From positions 78,330,705 through 78,394,704 of the forward strand of contig CP136067.1 of the NCBI GenBank assembly GCA_032622095.1: a stretch of 64,000 nt of DNA. The letters are read 5' to 3'. This DNA comes from Siphonodentalium dalli (lineage: Eukaryota > Mollusca > Scaphopoda > Gadilida > Siphonodentaliidae). This document shows, piece by piece, positions 36,116 through 47,265 of this stretch. Under the pieces are notes generated by a model that saw only the letters and a list, made by a program, of their open reading frames with translations, did not search any database and was not told where the DNA came from. The position numbers were made by a program, and so were the translations under genes. The first letter of the stretch is position 1; every line of letters begins with the position of its first letter.

Positions 36116-36279
36116 AACGTCAGATTTAGCAACAAAAAAAAAAAAAAAACATGTCCAGCGCTGTAAACTTTTTATTGCATATTCCGAATGGGAAGAGTGA
36201 TGCGGATCAGAATATACCAATTGTTAGTTTTTTGGTCCGATCGTTACCGACCTACGATCGGGACAATAAATGTTCTATT

Positions 36280-36960
36280 TATAGCGCCAAATCCAGACGG
36301 TCTAATTATTGAGCAAGGTTAATGCAGTAGCAGATACGGCGGTATTATCGTTTAGGTATGATTCCAAAGTTTGACCACTCTACTTTAAAAGCATCATGCC
36401 CAAAAGCGACCCAGCTTCAGGTGGGTTCAAACTTTTGGCAAATTTCAACGAAAATCAAAGGGGGGAAATTTGTCAAAAAAACAGACATCAAGATAAAAAA
36501 AAATTGATAAGTGGATGTGATAGCTAGTGTCCAGGCGCAACTTAGTCATGTCTGTATCAATCGCCCTAAAGCCGAAGGTTTACTCGTGGCGAGGCTTTAT
36601 AAGGTAAATGAGAATAGTTAAGTGCTGTATCACTAACCTATTTTCCCCGCCAAATTGAAACGGGCCAATGAAAGAGCGAGCTAATGCAGAAGCAGGTATT
36701 TTGATATACCGTAGATAATTTCCCAAACTTTGAGCGTTCTACTATATAAGCAACCTGCCCAACGGAGAGCTCGCATTCAGGTGGGTCCAAATATGTAAAT
36801 TCTACCGAAAACGAAAGGTGAAAGAATACTCCATAAATCAAACATGGGGATAAAACATTTTTGATGAGTGGATGTTATTTGGAGTATCAACGCGCCATTT
36901 GAGTGCGATTTCCTGAGTTTTGGAGCGAATGGTTTACTCATGGCGACGCTCTAATTATAT
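36280..36960 (+). repeat. Two tandem units of about 330 bp, diverged
   Basis: Shared ordered blocks in both halves: GCAGTAGCAGATACGG / GCAGAAGCAGGTATTT, TTTGACCACTCTACTTTAAA / TTTGAGCGTTCTACTATATA, CTTCAGGTGGGTTCAAA / ATTCAGGTGGGTCCAAA, TGATAAGTGGATGTGAT / TGATGAGTGGATGTTAT, and GGTTTACTCGTGGCGAGGCT / GGTTTACTCATGGCGACGCT. Non-coding. Confidence 0.8.
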
Positions 36961-38025
36961 CGTAAAACGTTCGTACAACTAACTCAACCGTATCTTGTGA
37001 CAATTGAACAATATTTACCGTTTATATCAAGAAAAATAGTATGACTATTTGTGCACTCAATTGTTTTGTCTGCATCGTGATACAAATTACAATGTCTGTA
37101 ATTTGGCAGAGGTGTCCATCTTCTTGGTGCGTGTACATAACTACATATTGGTATTGAATTATTGAAGCAGTCTCATAGTTCAGCAGCATAGGGGCAATCA
37201 CATGCTACTATTTAGTCATGTAAATTGAATTTTCCCAGATATAACGTGACTTCAAACATTCACTGGGAAAAGTAATTGTGCACAAAGTACCAGAGAAACA
37301 CAGTACCTGAGACTTTGGTCAATTACGGATGACAGTGAAAACAAACAAACAGGTGTACACCATAAAAATCAAAACATAAAAGTAGCATCAACGCGAGAAA
37401 TAGGAAGAGAGAAGAAGCAATAGATAGTGGTGAAGCGCAATACATGTAAAACGAGAATCATTACAAACCTTTAATTATATGGAAGTATACGAATTTCCCA
37501 CCGGGAATTCGAAAAGCCGCTAGTTATTCTCGTAAGGCTGGCGGTACTTAATTCCGCCCATGTTTTAGGCATTAAGCTGTGGAATCCAACTTGTTATCAT
37601 GTGTTTTCTAAGGCCATTGGTACCAAGCTTTTGAAAAAAACACAATGACAAATTGCTCGTAAGTTTGGTACAAACAAGCTCATATTTTCCCTATATTACT
37701 AGTAGCTCATAGACTATATAGACTGGTGAAACTGGGGAAAGGGACGACCAGACCACACTTGGAATATGCCAGCATAGAAACCACACTTTCAAAAGCAAAT
37801 AGAGATACCTTAAAATGTTCAGTAACTTACCGAACGCAGAGAAAGAGGAAACATGCAATTTATAGCCAGATAATATAATTAATGGAGACATGAAACAACC
37901 GACAAAAAGAACCATTGGGCCCAGCAAGGAAGAGAGACTAAACTGCAAGGCATAAGTATACAACCATAAGGAAATCATAGAATAACGTACACTTTGCTTT
38001 CATAAAATTCGTATTGTGTATATTC
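36961..38025. other. Intergenic DNA, no gene seen
   Basis: Short ORFs only; no repeat family recognised. Confidence 0.45.
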
Positions 38026-38172
38026 GCATTAGGTCACACCGCACCACGGCATAGTCTTTTCTTCAGTGCATGGATATATATGACATTGTCATTATGTTAT
38101 CAAATCCACGCATAAGAATTAAAATTGAATGTTTAAAAAATGATTCAGAATAATTCATTATGACATCTGGTA
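38026..38172 (+). repeat. Direct repeat D, copy 1
   Basis: Begins GCATTAGGTCACACCGCACC and runs to GACATCTGGTAA. Nearly identical to 39014-39161, differing by small indels. A diverged third copy is at 40070-40168. Confidence 0.9.
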
Positions 38173-38609
38173 AATAACATGCAAAACTGATCATGTACGT
38201 TATTACGTGCCAACATGAACGAATAATATGCGTTGTATTCTCGCCCGGATCTATATTTTGTTTTGTTTTGGAGAATCGACCAAATGGGATTAATTGTACA
38301 GTTTCGCCACATATCTGAATATGTTTATATTACCGTTCAAAAACGTCGCATTCGTCGGTGGCTAATGAAAAATGGTCAATTTTCTCACAAAAGTCAATAT
38401 TTTTCATCCCCAGCCAATCCAAAATAAAACATCGCACATCCTTGGCATATGAACCAAAGGTAGTTTAATATCATGGGACAGGATTTTCTCGAGGTCTCGC
38501 AAGTGCAGGGTATCTAAAAAACTAGACGCTTTCTAAGAATCTCGTACTGGCCTATATACATGATGCATTAATCTTTCCTGCGTCAGGAAAAAACAAAAAC
38601 AAAACACGA
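38173..38609. other. Spacer between direct repeats, nothing recognised
   Basis: No gene seen. Confidence 0.4.
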
Positions 38610-38930
38610 ACCCGAAATTGTTAATTCACTTCACGATCATTTGGCCGTGGTCTGGGGAATTGCGCCGAGTGGCGACTCGTCGCACGAGTTGGCTTTTCCA
38701 ACACGCAATCGTTAGCGCCTTAATGACATGTGTGATTAATGTCAGTTGTCCTTTGCACGGAATTACCACAGACTGATGATCAGCTCCGGCCCACACCGTG
38801 CTATCATCGTCCCATCCACCATAATTAGGCGATCAGGCCAGGTCGTCAAGATCTATCCAACGATGGGCACGCTTTATCGCCGCATTTACAGATTGATGGC
38901 CCAACAATATCTTATTCTAAATACAGAAGA
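38610..38930. promoter_or_regulatory. Candidate cis-regulatory block 3
   Basis: GC-richer non-repetitive stretch lying between copies 1 and 2 of direct repeat D. It contains TGATTAAT (38733-38740), a TAATT core near 38822, CTTTATCG, and AGATTGATGGCC (38890-38901), which resembles a Pbx/Exd-Hox composite site. The same 11-mer recurs at 59491. An ORF spanning 38746-39021 runs into the direct repeat and has no family resemblance. Confidence 0.35.
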
Positions 38931-39013
38931 AGTTACAGCGTACACAGTTTGTCCGTTTTTGACACTTGAATTTTTCTCTCTTTTTATCGATTATTTGGGT
39001 GAAATATGGGTTG

Positions 39014-39161
39014 TGCATTAAGTCACACCGCACCACGGCATAGTCTTTTCTTCAGTGCATGGATATATGACATTGTCATTATGTTATCAAATCCACGCAT
39101 AAGAATTAAAATTGAATGTTTAAAAAAATGATTCAGAAGAATTCATTGTGGCATCTGGTAA
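39014..39161 (+). repeat. Direct repeat D, copy 2
   Basis: Near-identical to 38026-38172 over about 147 bp, offset by about 990 bp. Confidence 0.9.
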
Positions 39162-40069
39162 CGACGAAATGGTCAGCACCCGCGTACATGTAGTTATAAC
39201 TATGAGCGTCTCTTGTATACGTACACGCCCATATAGACTGACAATTCCAACCACTCTGTCCAATGATGCCCTTTATTTTTTTCAGAAGAATTCACATATA
39301 GTGGCCTCACGAAGGTTTTGAGTCTGATCACTATAAGGTCGGAATCGTCATCTCCGGTTTAAACTTGGTCTCCCTAAACCTCTATGTTTAAACTGCCGTT
39401 TGACATAACCCTGTGTCTAACTCAGAGACCGCAGATCTAAGTGACGCATTCGTCATATCTGGTGTAAACCTGGTCTAGAAAGAAACATTACTTAGCAGTA
39501 GTATGTCTATGTCGTCGAACGAAATAATCGTACTTGCCTGTAAATTAAAAAAAGCGAGAAGCGCTCACACATGCATGTAAAGTGCATGGGGGTAAGTGTT
39601 TTGTCAATTGCGATAATTTTTTTTTGACATTTTATAACGTAAATCCGGCAACTAAACCATTCGACGATCTATCTAAACCCGGTTTACTGAGGCTATATCT
39701 GAGATGAAGAATCTGTCTTTTCTGGAACACGGTTTACATTGGTGGAGCTATACATAATCTTGAGTGATGCCGTTTAAGGTGAAAGTGGCGGATTGATATA
39801 TCTATGTAATCATGTCATAATTGATGCATTGTCACACGAGGGTTGTTATAAGCGTCTGATTGTCCGTGTTAATTGAGGGCCAGCCATTCTACTGGCCTAC
39901 ATGTGGTCAGCCTGGTAACTGAGTAGTTTGACTGCATTTCCATCTCACCGAATCAGCTAGTAACTAACGACAACAAGTGGTCCCTTAGACCCGGTTTGGC
40001 TTGAACGTCAGTGTAGGTTTTAACTGGAATGACGAATCTTGCCTAAGCGAACAACCCTACATATGGCCT
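39162..40069. other. Intergenic DNA, nothing firm
   Basis: Several short GGTTTA / TAAACC phrases (AAACTTGGTCTCCCTAAACC, AACCCGGTTTACTG, ACCCGGTTTGGCTTG) recur over 39350-40000, a diffuse repeat-like texture that I cannot resolve into units. Confidence 0.35.
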
Positions 40070-40168
40070 TGCGATTATGTTATTAAAAATTTCAATGTTT
40101 AAAATAATTATTCAGAAGAATTAATTGTGGAATCTTGTAAATAGCATGCAACTGATCATGTTATTACT
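40070..40168 (+). repeat. Direct repeat D, copy 3, diverged
   Basis: GATTATGTTATTAAAAATTT CAATGTTTAAAATAAT TATTCAGAAGAATTAATTGTGG follows the second half of copies 1 and 2. Its end (AACTGATCATGT) matches the flank of copy 1. Confidence 0.7.
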
Positions 40169-40349
40169 CTTGCCCTTCAAGAGTTTAGTTGAGTCGAGTA
40201 AAATTGTTATTTTCGAAAAGCCACACAATTATGGTTACCACCATCACATATTCAGTATCTGGTTATACATGTACCTCTGCGTCACATGTGCGAAAACTAC
40301 CTGGCCTTTGGGCCGGTCTAAATAGACATATAGCTATATATATATAGAA
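40169..40349. other. Spacer before the retroposon cluster
   Basis: Ends in a TA-rich run (40330-40347) at the insertion boundary. Confidence 0.4.
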
Positions 40350-42303
40350 CTAGAAGGTGACCCGACTTCGTCCGGGCTTTGACCTTGAATTGTCCATTTT
40401 GAGGGTCAAGGTCAAGTGGGGTCACGATTTGACCAGTCCAAAACACTGCCCGGAGAAATGTACCCGACAAACGTGCCCGTCGAAATCCATCCGGTTTTAC
40501 CAGATTTGACCTTGAATTGATCATTTTGAAGGTCAAGGTCAGGTCGGGGTCACGATTTGACAAAACAATCAGTGGACAAAAGTAACCCCACGTATCAAAT
40601 TTCGTCGAAATCCCATCAAAATTGGCGATTTGACCTTAAGTTACCCGATTTCAAGGTCAAGGTCACGTCGCACGGGCAAATGAATATGCTTATGAGACTC
40701 CCCATACGAAAGTACCCCCACATACCAAGTTTCATCGAAATCCCGTGATATTCGGGCGTTTGACCTTTAAATGACCCGATTTCAAGGCCAATGTCACGTC
40801 GCACGGGCAAATTAATAGGCCTATGCCACTCCCCGGTCGAATGTATCCCCACATACCAAGTTTCATCGAAATCCCGTGATATTCGGGCGTTTGACCTTGA
40901 AATGACCCGATTTCAAGGTCAAGGTCACGTCGCACGAACAAATTAATAGGACCATGCCACCCCCCGGCCGAAAATACCCCCACACACCAAGTTTCATCGA
41001 AATCGGCTCGGCCTTTTTCGAGTCCATCGCGAACACACACAGACAGACAGACAGATCTTCCAAAATATATGAGATACTAGAAGGTGACCCGACTTCGTCC
41101 GGGCTTTGACCTTGAATTGTCCATTTTGAAGGTCAAGGTCAAGTGGGGGTAACGATTTGACCAGTCCAAAACACTGCCCGGACAAAAGTACCCGACAAAC
41201 GTGCCCGTCGAAATCCATCCGGTTTTACCCGATTTGACCTTGAATTGATCATTTTGAAGGTCAAGGTCAGGTCGGGGTCACGACTCGACCCGTCCAAAAC
41301 ACTCAGTGGACAAAAGTAACCCCACGTATCAAATTTCGTCGAAATCCCATCAAAATTGGCGATATGACCTTGAATTGACCCAATTCCAAGGTCAAGGTCA
41401 CATCGCACGGGCAAATGAATATGCTTATGAGACTCCCCATACGAAAGTACCCCCACACACCAAGTTTCATCGAAATCCCGTGATATTCGGGCGTTTGACC
41501 TTGAAATGACCCGATTTCAATGTCAAGGTCACATCGCACGGGCAAATTAATAGGCCCATGCCACCCGCGGTCGAAAATACCCCCACATACCAAGTTTCAT
41601 CAAAATCGGCTTGGCCGTTTTCGAGTTCATCGCGAACACACACACACACACACACACACAGACAGACAGATCTTCCAAAATATATAATAGACTAGAAGGT
41701 GACCCGACTTCGTCCGGGCTTTGACCTTGAATTGGCCATTTTGAAGGTCAAGGTCAATTGGGGTCACGATTTGACCAGTCCAAAAACACTGCCCGGACAA
41801 AAGTACCAGACAAACGTGCCCGTCGAAATCCATCCGGTTTTACCCGATTTGACCTTGAATTGATCATTTTGAAGGTCAAGGTCTGGTCGGGGTCACGATT
41901 GGACCCGTCCAAAACAATCAGTGGACAAAAGTAACCCCACGTATCAAATTTCGTCGAAATCCCATCAAAATTGGCGATTTGACCTTGAATTGACCCGATT
42001 TCAAGGTCACGTCGCACGGGCAAATGAATATGCTTAAGAGACCCGCCATAAGAAAGTACCCCCACATACCAAGTTTCATCGAAATCCCGTGATATTCGGG
42101 CGTTTGACCTTGAAATTACCCGATTTCAAGGTCAATGTCACGTCGCACGGACAAATTAATAGGCCTATGCCAGTTCTCGGCCGAAAATACACCCACATAC
42201 CAAGTTTCATCGAAATCGGTTCGGCCGTTTTCGAGTCCATCGCGAACACACAGACACACAGACAGACAGACACACAGACAGATCTTCCAAAATATATAAT
42301 AGA
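40350..42303 (+). repeat. Retroposon family A, three head-to-tail copies
   Basis: Copies start at about 40350, 41077 and 41693, each with ACTAGAAGGTGACCCGACTT then CGTCCGGGC. Each ends CATCGCGAACACACA + GACAGACAGA + TCTTCCAAAATATAT, and the next copy begins immediately at a TA-rich junction. Each unit has internal modules with TTGACCTTGAATTGACCCGA / TTTCAAGGTCAAGGTCA and CATACCAAGTTTCATCGAAA. Copy 1 is one module longer (about 727 bp; the others are about 615 bp). Overlapping ORFs of 60-105 codons on both strands are artefacts of the modules. Confidence 0.88.
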
Positions 42304-43005
42304 CTAGCAGGTTAGCCCGCCACTGGCGGCAATAGTCAGAAACATGACAATTTTTAAGTTTTAAATAATTTTTTTAATTAATTTAATTTTTTGTTTTTCA
42401 ATGAGTTAATATTTGTGTTTTTCAATGAGTTAATTGTGCCTTTTTAAATCGATTTTTTTTTGGTTTTTCAATGAGTTAATTGTGCCTTTTTAATTTTGTT
42501 TTTCAATTTTACCCGATTTGTTTTTGTCAATGAACCCGTCCATGACACTTCCCGTATTTAGCAAGTTTGAGCTCAATCGGTTCGAGTCTATAAAGGACAC
42601 ACACATATATATGACATTTCCCGTAGGTAGCAAGTTTGAGCTCAATCGGCATTCCCTGGAATATGACACTTCCCGTAGGTAGCAAGTTTGAGCTCAATCG
42701 GCATTCCCTGGAATTTCCCAGTCACCAACGCGGCGTAATTTTGGTACATATATAGAGACCAATTGTCCATCGGCTGTCATGTGTAGTAAAGATGTCTTAT
42801 AAGCCGACATTGCCGTGGGGATGCCCGTTCCTACACGCGTTTTCGATTCTATGAAGTACCCACATATATACACACACATAGTCTCAAATTATATAGTAGA
42901 TTGGCAGATTCCAGTAGCTTTATAACGGTATATCTGGGGAGAAATCTGATGCTATATTCGTGATTATCTGGGATGATTTCGGTATATATACTGTAAAAAC
43001 AAAGC
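42304..43005 (+). repeat. Retroposon of a further related family plus tandem tail modules
   Basis: Starts ACTAGCAGGTTAGCCCGCCA with a hairpin (CCGCCACTGGCGG). A T-rich tract repeats TTTTTCAATGAGTTAAT. Three copies of GTAGCAAGTTTGAGCTCAAT follow, then a tail GCGTTTTCGATTCTATGAAG with ACACACATA. Confidence 0.65.
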
Positions 43006-43640
43006 GCGCCATCCGTGCTCGCAGGGTTGGTCAGAAACAAATGTTTTTAAAATTTAATTTATGTTTTTTATTCTAATTGACACGGGCTCGCTATAACTCC
43101 GGTATCACTAACGTACGCGGCATTGGAAGGGTCATGTTAACTTCCGCCTGGACCCACGTGGCGTGACGTAATTCACAACCACGTGTATTTACCTCGCGAC
43201 CGCGACACACACAATGGCCCGATAATGGGCACACGTTCCCTGGCATTTCCCAGAAGATATTCATGGGGAGGTCAAGTGACCAATTTTGAAATTTGCTGGT
43301 CGCATTCGTCTGTATGTCTGAGGAATTCTCGGCTAGATATTGTTACCAACATGACATATTTAAATTAATCCCGCCGTGTACCCCATCACCAACGGCAACG
43401 CGACATGTGCTGCGTTCTAAAAATAGGTCGATTGCAGTGGATTCGTACAGATGACGCAATATGAGTGCGACAGATAATATTGTTTGATCGAAAGCATTTG
43501 AATTAATACGTCGCAAACTCGCCTTGATGTTGGCTAATATATATTTGTCCCTGCTAGGTGTTGGTAATGTCGTCACACAACACGCTCATGTCTGCATACA
43601 GTCTTACACGCACACGCCGAGACCCAGACGTAAGAATTAC
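43006..43640 (+). repeat. Partial second copy of the 42.3 kb family, then unassigned sequence
   Basis: GGTCAGAAACAAATGTTTTT AAAATTTAATTT and later GTTCCCTGGCATTTCCCAG parallel the 42304 element. 43370-43640 shows nothing further that I can name. Confidence 0.4.
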
Positions 43641-43891
43641 ATTAGGCATATACGCTCTTTATCAACTACAATGCGATAGGAACGCTCTTTAACTATCAAC
43701 GCGATTAAACCCCGCCGTGCCTTTGCGGTGATTTGGGAGTGGATAAAGTGTGATCAGAGCTTCTCGAAAACACGACTACGGCAGTGTCGGTGGGATTTTA
43801 CACTTACATACGAAATTTGATCTCAATCTGTACACGCGTTTTGGATTCTATGAAGTACACACACACACATATACGAAGTCTCAAAATATAT
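43641..43891 (+). repeat. Retroposon tail related to 16360-16622
   Basis: Two ACGCTCTTTA motifs, then CTTTGCGGTGATTTGGGAGT, GGTGGGATTTTAC and CGTTTTGGATTCTATGAAGT plus an ACACAC tail. The order matches the 16.4 kb copy. Confidence 0.65.
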
Positions 43892-44498
43892 AGTATAGAC
43901 TAGAAGGTGACCCGACTTCGTCCGGGCTTTGACCTTGAATTGTCCATTTTGAAGGTCAAGGTCAAGTGGGGTCACGATTTGACCAGTCCAAAACACTGCC
44001 CGGACAAAAGTACCCGACAAACGTGCCCGTCGAAATCCATCCGGTTTTACCCGATTTGACCTCGAATTGATCATTTTGAAGGTCAAGGTGAGGCCGGGGT
44101 CACGATATGACCCGTCCAAAACACACAGTGGACAACAGTAACCCCATGTATCAAATTTCGTCGAAATCCCATCAAAATTGGCGATTTCACCTTGAATTGA
44201 CCCGATTTCAAGGTCAAGGTCACGTCGCACGGGCAAATGAATATGCTTATGAGACTCCCCGTACGAATGTACCCCCACATACCAAGTTTCGTCGAAATCC
44301 CGTGATATTCGGGCGTTTGACCTTGAAATGACCCGATTTCAAGGTCAAGGTCACGTCGCACGGGCAAATTAATAGGCCTATGCCCGTTCCCGGCCGAAAA
44401 TACCCCCACATACCAAGTTTCATCGAAATCGGGTTGGCCGTTTTCGAGTTCATCGCGAACACACACACAGACAGATCTTCCAAAATATATAATAGACT
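43892..44498 (+). repeat. Retroposon family A, copy 4
   Basis: Same start, modules and end as the 40.35-42.3 kb copies (about 607 bp). It is followed directly by a family B element at the same kind of TA-rich junction. Confidence 0.88.
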
Positions 44499-45268
44499 AG
44501 CCGATGAGCCCGACGTTGTCCGGGCTATTCAAAAACCAAATTTCAAGTCGATAGCTCCACCCGTTTCCGAGATATGGTCTGCGCATGCGCGAAGCTGGCG
44601 TCGCACGGGCTCGGCGACCCGATAAAATTCGTATCCGGGGCAAGATACATTCACATACCAAATTTCAAGTCGATAGCTCCACCCGTTTCCGAGATCTCGT
44701 CTGCGCATGCGCGAAGCTGGCATCGCACGGTCTCGGCGACCCGAAAAAATTCGTATCCGGGGCAAGATACATTCACATAGCAAATTTCAAGTCGATAGCT
44801 CCACCCGCTTCCGAGATCTCGTCTGCGCATGCGAGCCGATGAGCCCGACGTTGTCCGGGCTATACAAAAACAAATTTTCAAGTCGATAGCTCCACCTCGT
44901 TGTCCGGGCTATTCAAAAACCAAATTTCATGTCGATAGCTCTACCCGTTTCCGAGATCTGGTCTGCGCATGCGCGAAGCTGACGTCGCACGGGCTCGGCG
45001 ACCCGATAAAATTCGTATCCGGGGCAAGATACATTCACATAGCAAATTTCAAGTCGATAGCTCCACCCGTTTCCGATATCTCGTCTGCGCATGCGCGAAG
45101 CGGGCGCCGCACGGGCTCGCCAATACGACAACGTCCACCGCCTGGTCAAACTACACACACGTACCAAGTTTCGTCCCGATCGGTCAAGAATCGTAGATTT
45201 GTATTAATGACAAACAAACAGACAGACAAACAGACAGACAGAGGTCTTCAAAATATATATGAGACTAG
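44499..45268 (+). repeat. Retroposon family B, rearranged copy 1
   Basis: Starts ACTAGCCGATGAGCCCGACG. Modules of about 120 bp with TTTCAAGTCGATAGCTCCAC, CGTTTCCGAGATCTCGTCTG and CGCATGCGCGAAG repeat several times, with internal truncated restarts at 44834 and 44899. Ends GATCGGTCAAGAATCGTAGA, GACAGACAGA and CTTCAAAATATATATGAGAC. Confidence 0.85.
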
Positions 45269-45890
45269 CCGATGAGCCCGACGTTGTCCGGGCGACGTTG
45301 TCCGGGCTATTCAGAAACCAAATTTCAAGTCGATAGCTCTACCAGTTTCCGAGATCTGGTCTGCGCATGCGCGAAGCTGGCGTCGCACGGGCTCGGCGAC
45401 CCGATAAAATTCGTATCCGGGGCAAGATACATTCACATAGCAAATTTCAAGTAACCAAATTTCAAGTCGATAGCTCCATCCGTTTCCGAGATCTCGTCTT
45501 CAAGTCGATAGCTCCACCCGTTTCCGAGATCTCGTCTGCGCATGCGCGAAGCTGGCGTCGCACGGGCTCGTCGACCAAATTTCAAGTCGATAGCTCTACC
45601 CAGCCCGACGTTGTCCGGGCTATTCAAAAACCAAATTTCAAGTCGATAGCTCTACCCGTTTCCGAGATCCGGTCTGCGCATGCGCGAAGCTGGCGTCGCA
45701 CGGGCTCGGTGACCCGATAGAATTCGTATCCGGGGCAAGATACATTCACATACCAAATTTCAAGTCGATAGCTCCACCCGTTTCCGAGATCTCGTCTGCG
45801 CATGCGCGAAGCGGGCGCCGCACGGGCTCGCCAATAAGACAACGTCCACCGCCTGGCCAAACTACACACACGTACCAAGTTTCGTCCCCT
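45269..45890 (+). repeat. Retroposon family B, copy 2, 5' part (interrupted)
   Basis: Same modules, rearranged, up to CGTACCAAGTTTCGTCCC. At that point a transposon begins; the missing tail resumes at 48843 with GATCGGT.GAGAATCGTAGA. Confidence 0.85.
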
Positions 45891-46739
45891 GGGGTCAATA
45901 CTATGAACAATTTTATACCTGTAAATACAAATTGTATTTATTAATTTGTAATTACAAATTTGTGTTAACTATCACAGTGGTTTCATAGTACAGGGAAAAT
46001 TTAGCCGTATTATTGTAATACCTTAGACTGGGCGAGAGGTGAAACCCCTAAAAGGCAGCTGTAAAACTTAGAAAAAACTAACTCCCCACTCTGCTCCCAT
46101 GCACATGTTATCAGTGTTATCTGAATACCAGTTCAAATTAGACGGACATGTATATAGAGCTAAAATAACTGACAACAATTTATATGGGGAAGTTACAATG
46201 CGTGCTATCATATTGTGATTAGTGAGAACGCCGGTACTATGAAACGATGAGCTAACAAAATCTCGCAAATTTCACAAAGATCTACTGTTGATTATTGTAG
46301 ATTGCTTACGGACAAACTTTTGCCTGTGAGTGATTAACAATATATTGAATCACGGCGGGCCAAAGTTACAAAAGAAATAACCAATCATAAGTTGAGAGGT
46401 GAACGCTTATCAGAGCTATCCAATCGGTTCACGGATTGCTAAGTTGATGACCACTTGTCTGCGCAAGTTAACAATTAAACGGTTCGTTTGTAGTGTGTGT
46501 ATGTAAGTACAAGGCAGTGTAATACCGAGTACTATAAACATTTTGGTATCATTGTTTTTACAAATTACAAATTTACAATCATTCAGTTTGTGAAAATAAA
46601 ATATTATATTTTGATGGTATAGCATTATATATATTGTGACCATCCTATTATTTCAAACTGATCCGCTACTCTTATCATAACACATCGAGGCAGTAACGTG
46701 GCTCCATTTTATCGGGAGGGGTGTATCGAAGCAGGGACG

Positions 46740-47060
46740 TGCTAATGGTCTCGGTTATAGGAGTGGTGCGGTAGAGTGCCAGTCGGTAGAATGACAGGTG
46801 CACTACACTGTTACATGGCGTCCAGCGCTGACGAAGCTGGTTCTAACCCCGTCATATGGAGGGTGACCGGAATCGTGTATCTGGGCAAGTTTGTCAGTTG
46901 CTTTCCGGGGGTCGGTGGTTTCTACACGCAGTGGGACGATTTCTCGGTGAAATCGAGCCTCTGGGTGGTCTTTCCTCCACCCGTAAAATTGACAACGTCG
47001 TGTGTGGGATAGCGGCTAGAACGTTGATAAACCCTAATAAACCATACCAAACCAAAAGGA
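46740..47060 (+). mobile_element. tRNA-derived SINE (family S), copy 3, nested in the transposon
   Basis: A-box region GTGGTGCGGTAGAGTGCC, B-box GGTTCTAACCC (46839-46849), then ATCTGGGCAAGTTTGTCAGT, GGTCGGTGGTTTCTACACGC, CCTCCACCCGTAAAATTGAC, and a tail ATAGCGGCTAGAACGTTGAT plus AAACC repeats. The central block resembles conserved SINE core domains of marine invertebrates (inference). Confidence 0.8.
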
Positions 47061-47265
47061 GTGTCATTTTATAATATCACACTGCTCCGATATCTTATAA
47101 TATATCTAGATAGGGACGTGGCTATATGGGCTCAGTTTGGCGACGGGTTGTCCATCCTATAATTTCCATATGCACCCTTTGAACAAAACAATGCCTATAA
47201 ATTCCACATAACGATGGAATCGTATATCAAGAGGAAAGTATTTTAATTTTTCTACGCTGATAACA

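Noticed and set aside
38746-39021. 91-codon ORF in a GC-richer stretch
   Set aside because: No domain, ends inside direct repeat D; better explained as a candidate regulatory block with few stops.
44499-44545. Hammerhead ribozyme in family B 5' ends
   Set aside because: The conserved CTGATGA and GAAA cores are not intact (CCGATGA and CTATTCAAA instead); kept only as a speculative structural finding.
40318-45878. Many 60-150 codon ORFs on both strands
   Set aside because: All are frame readings of retroposon modules and recur with each copy on both strands.
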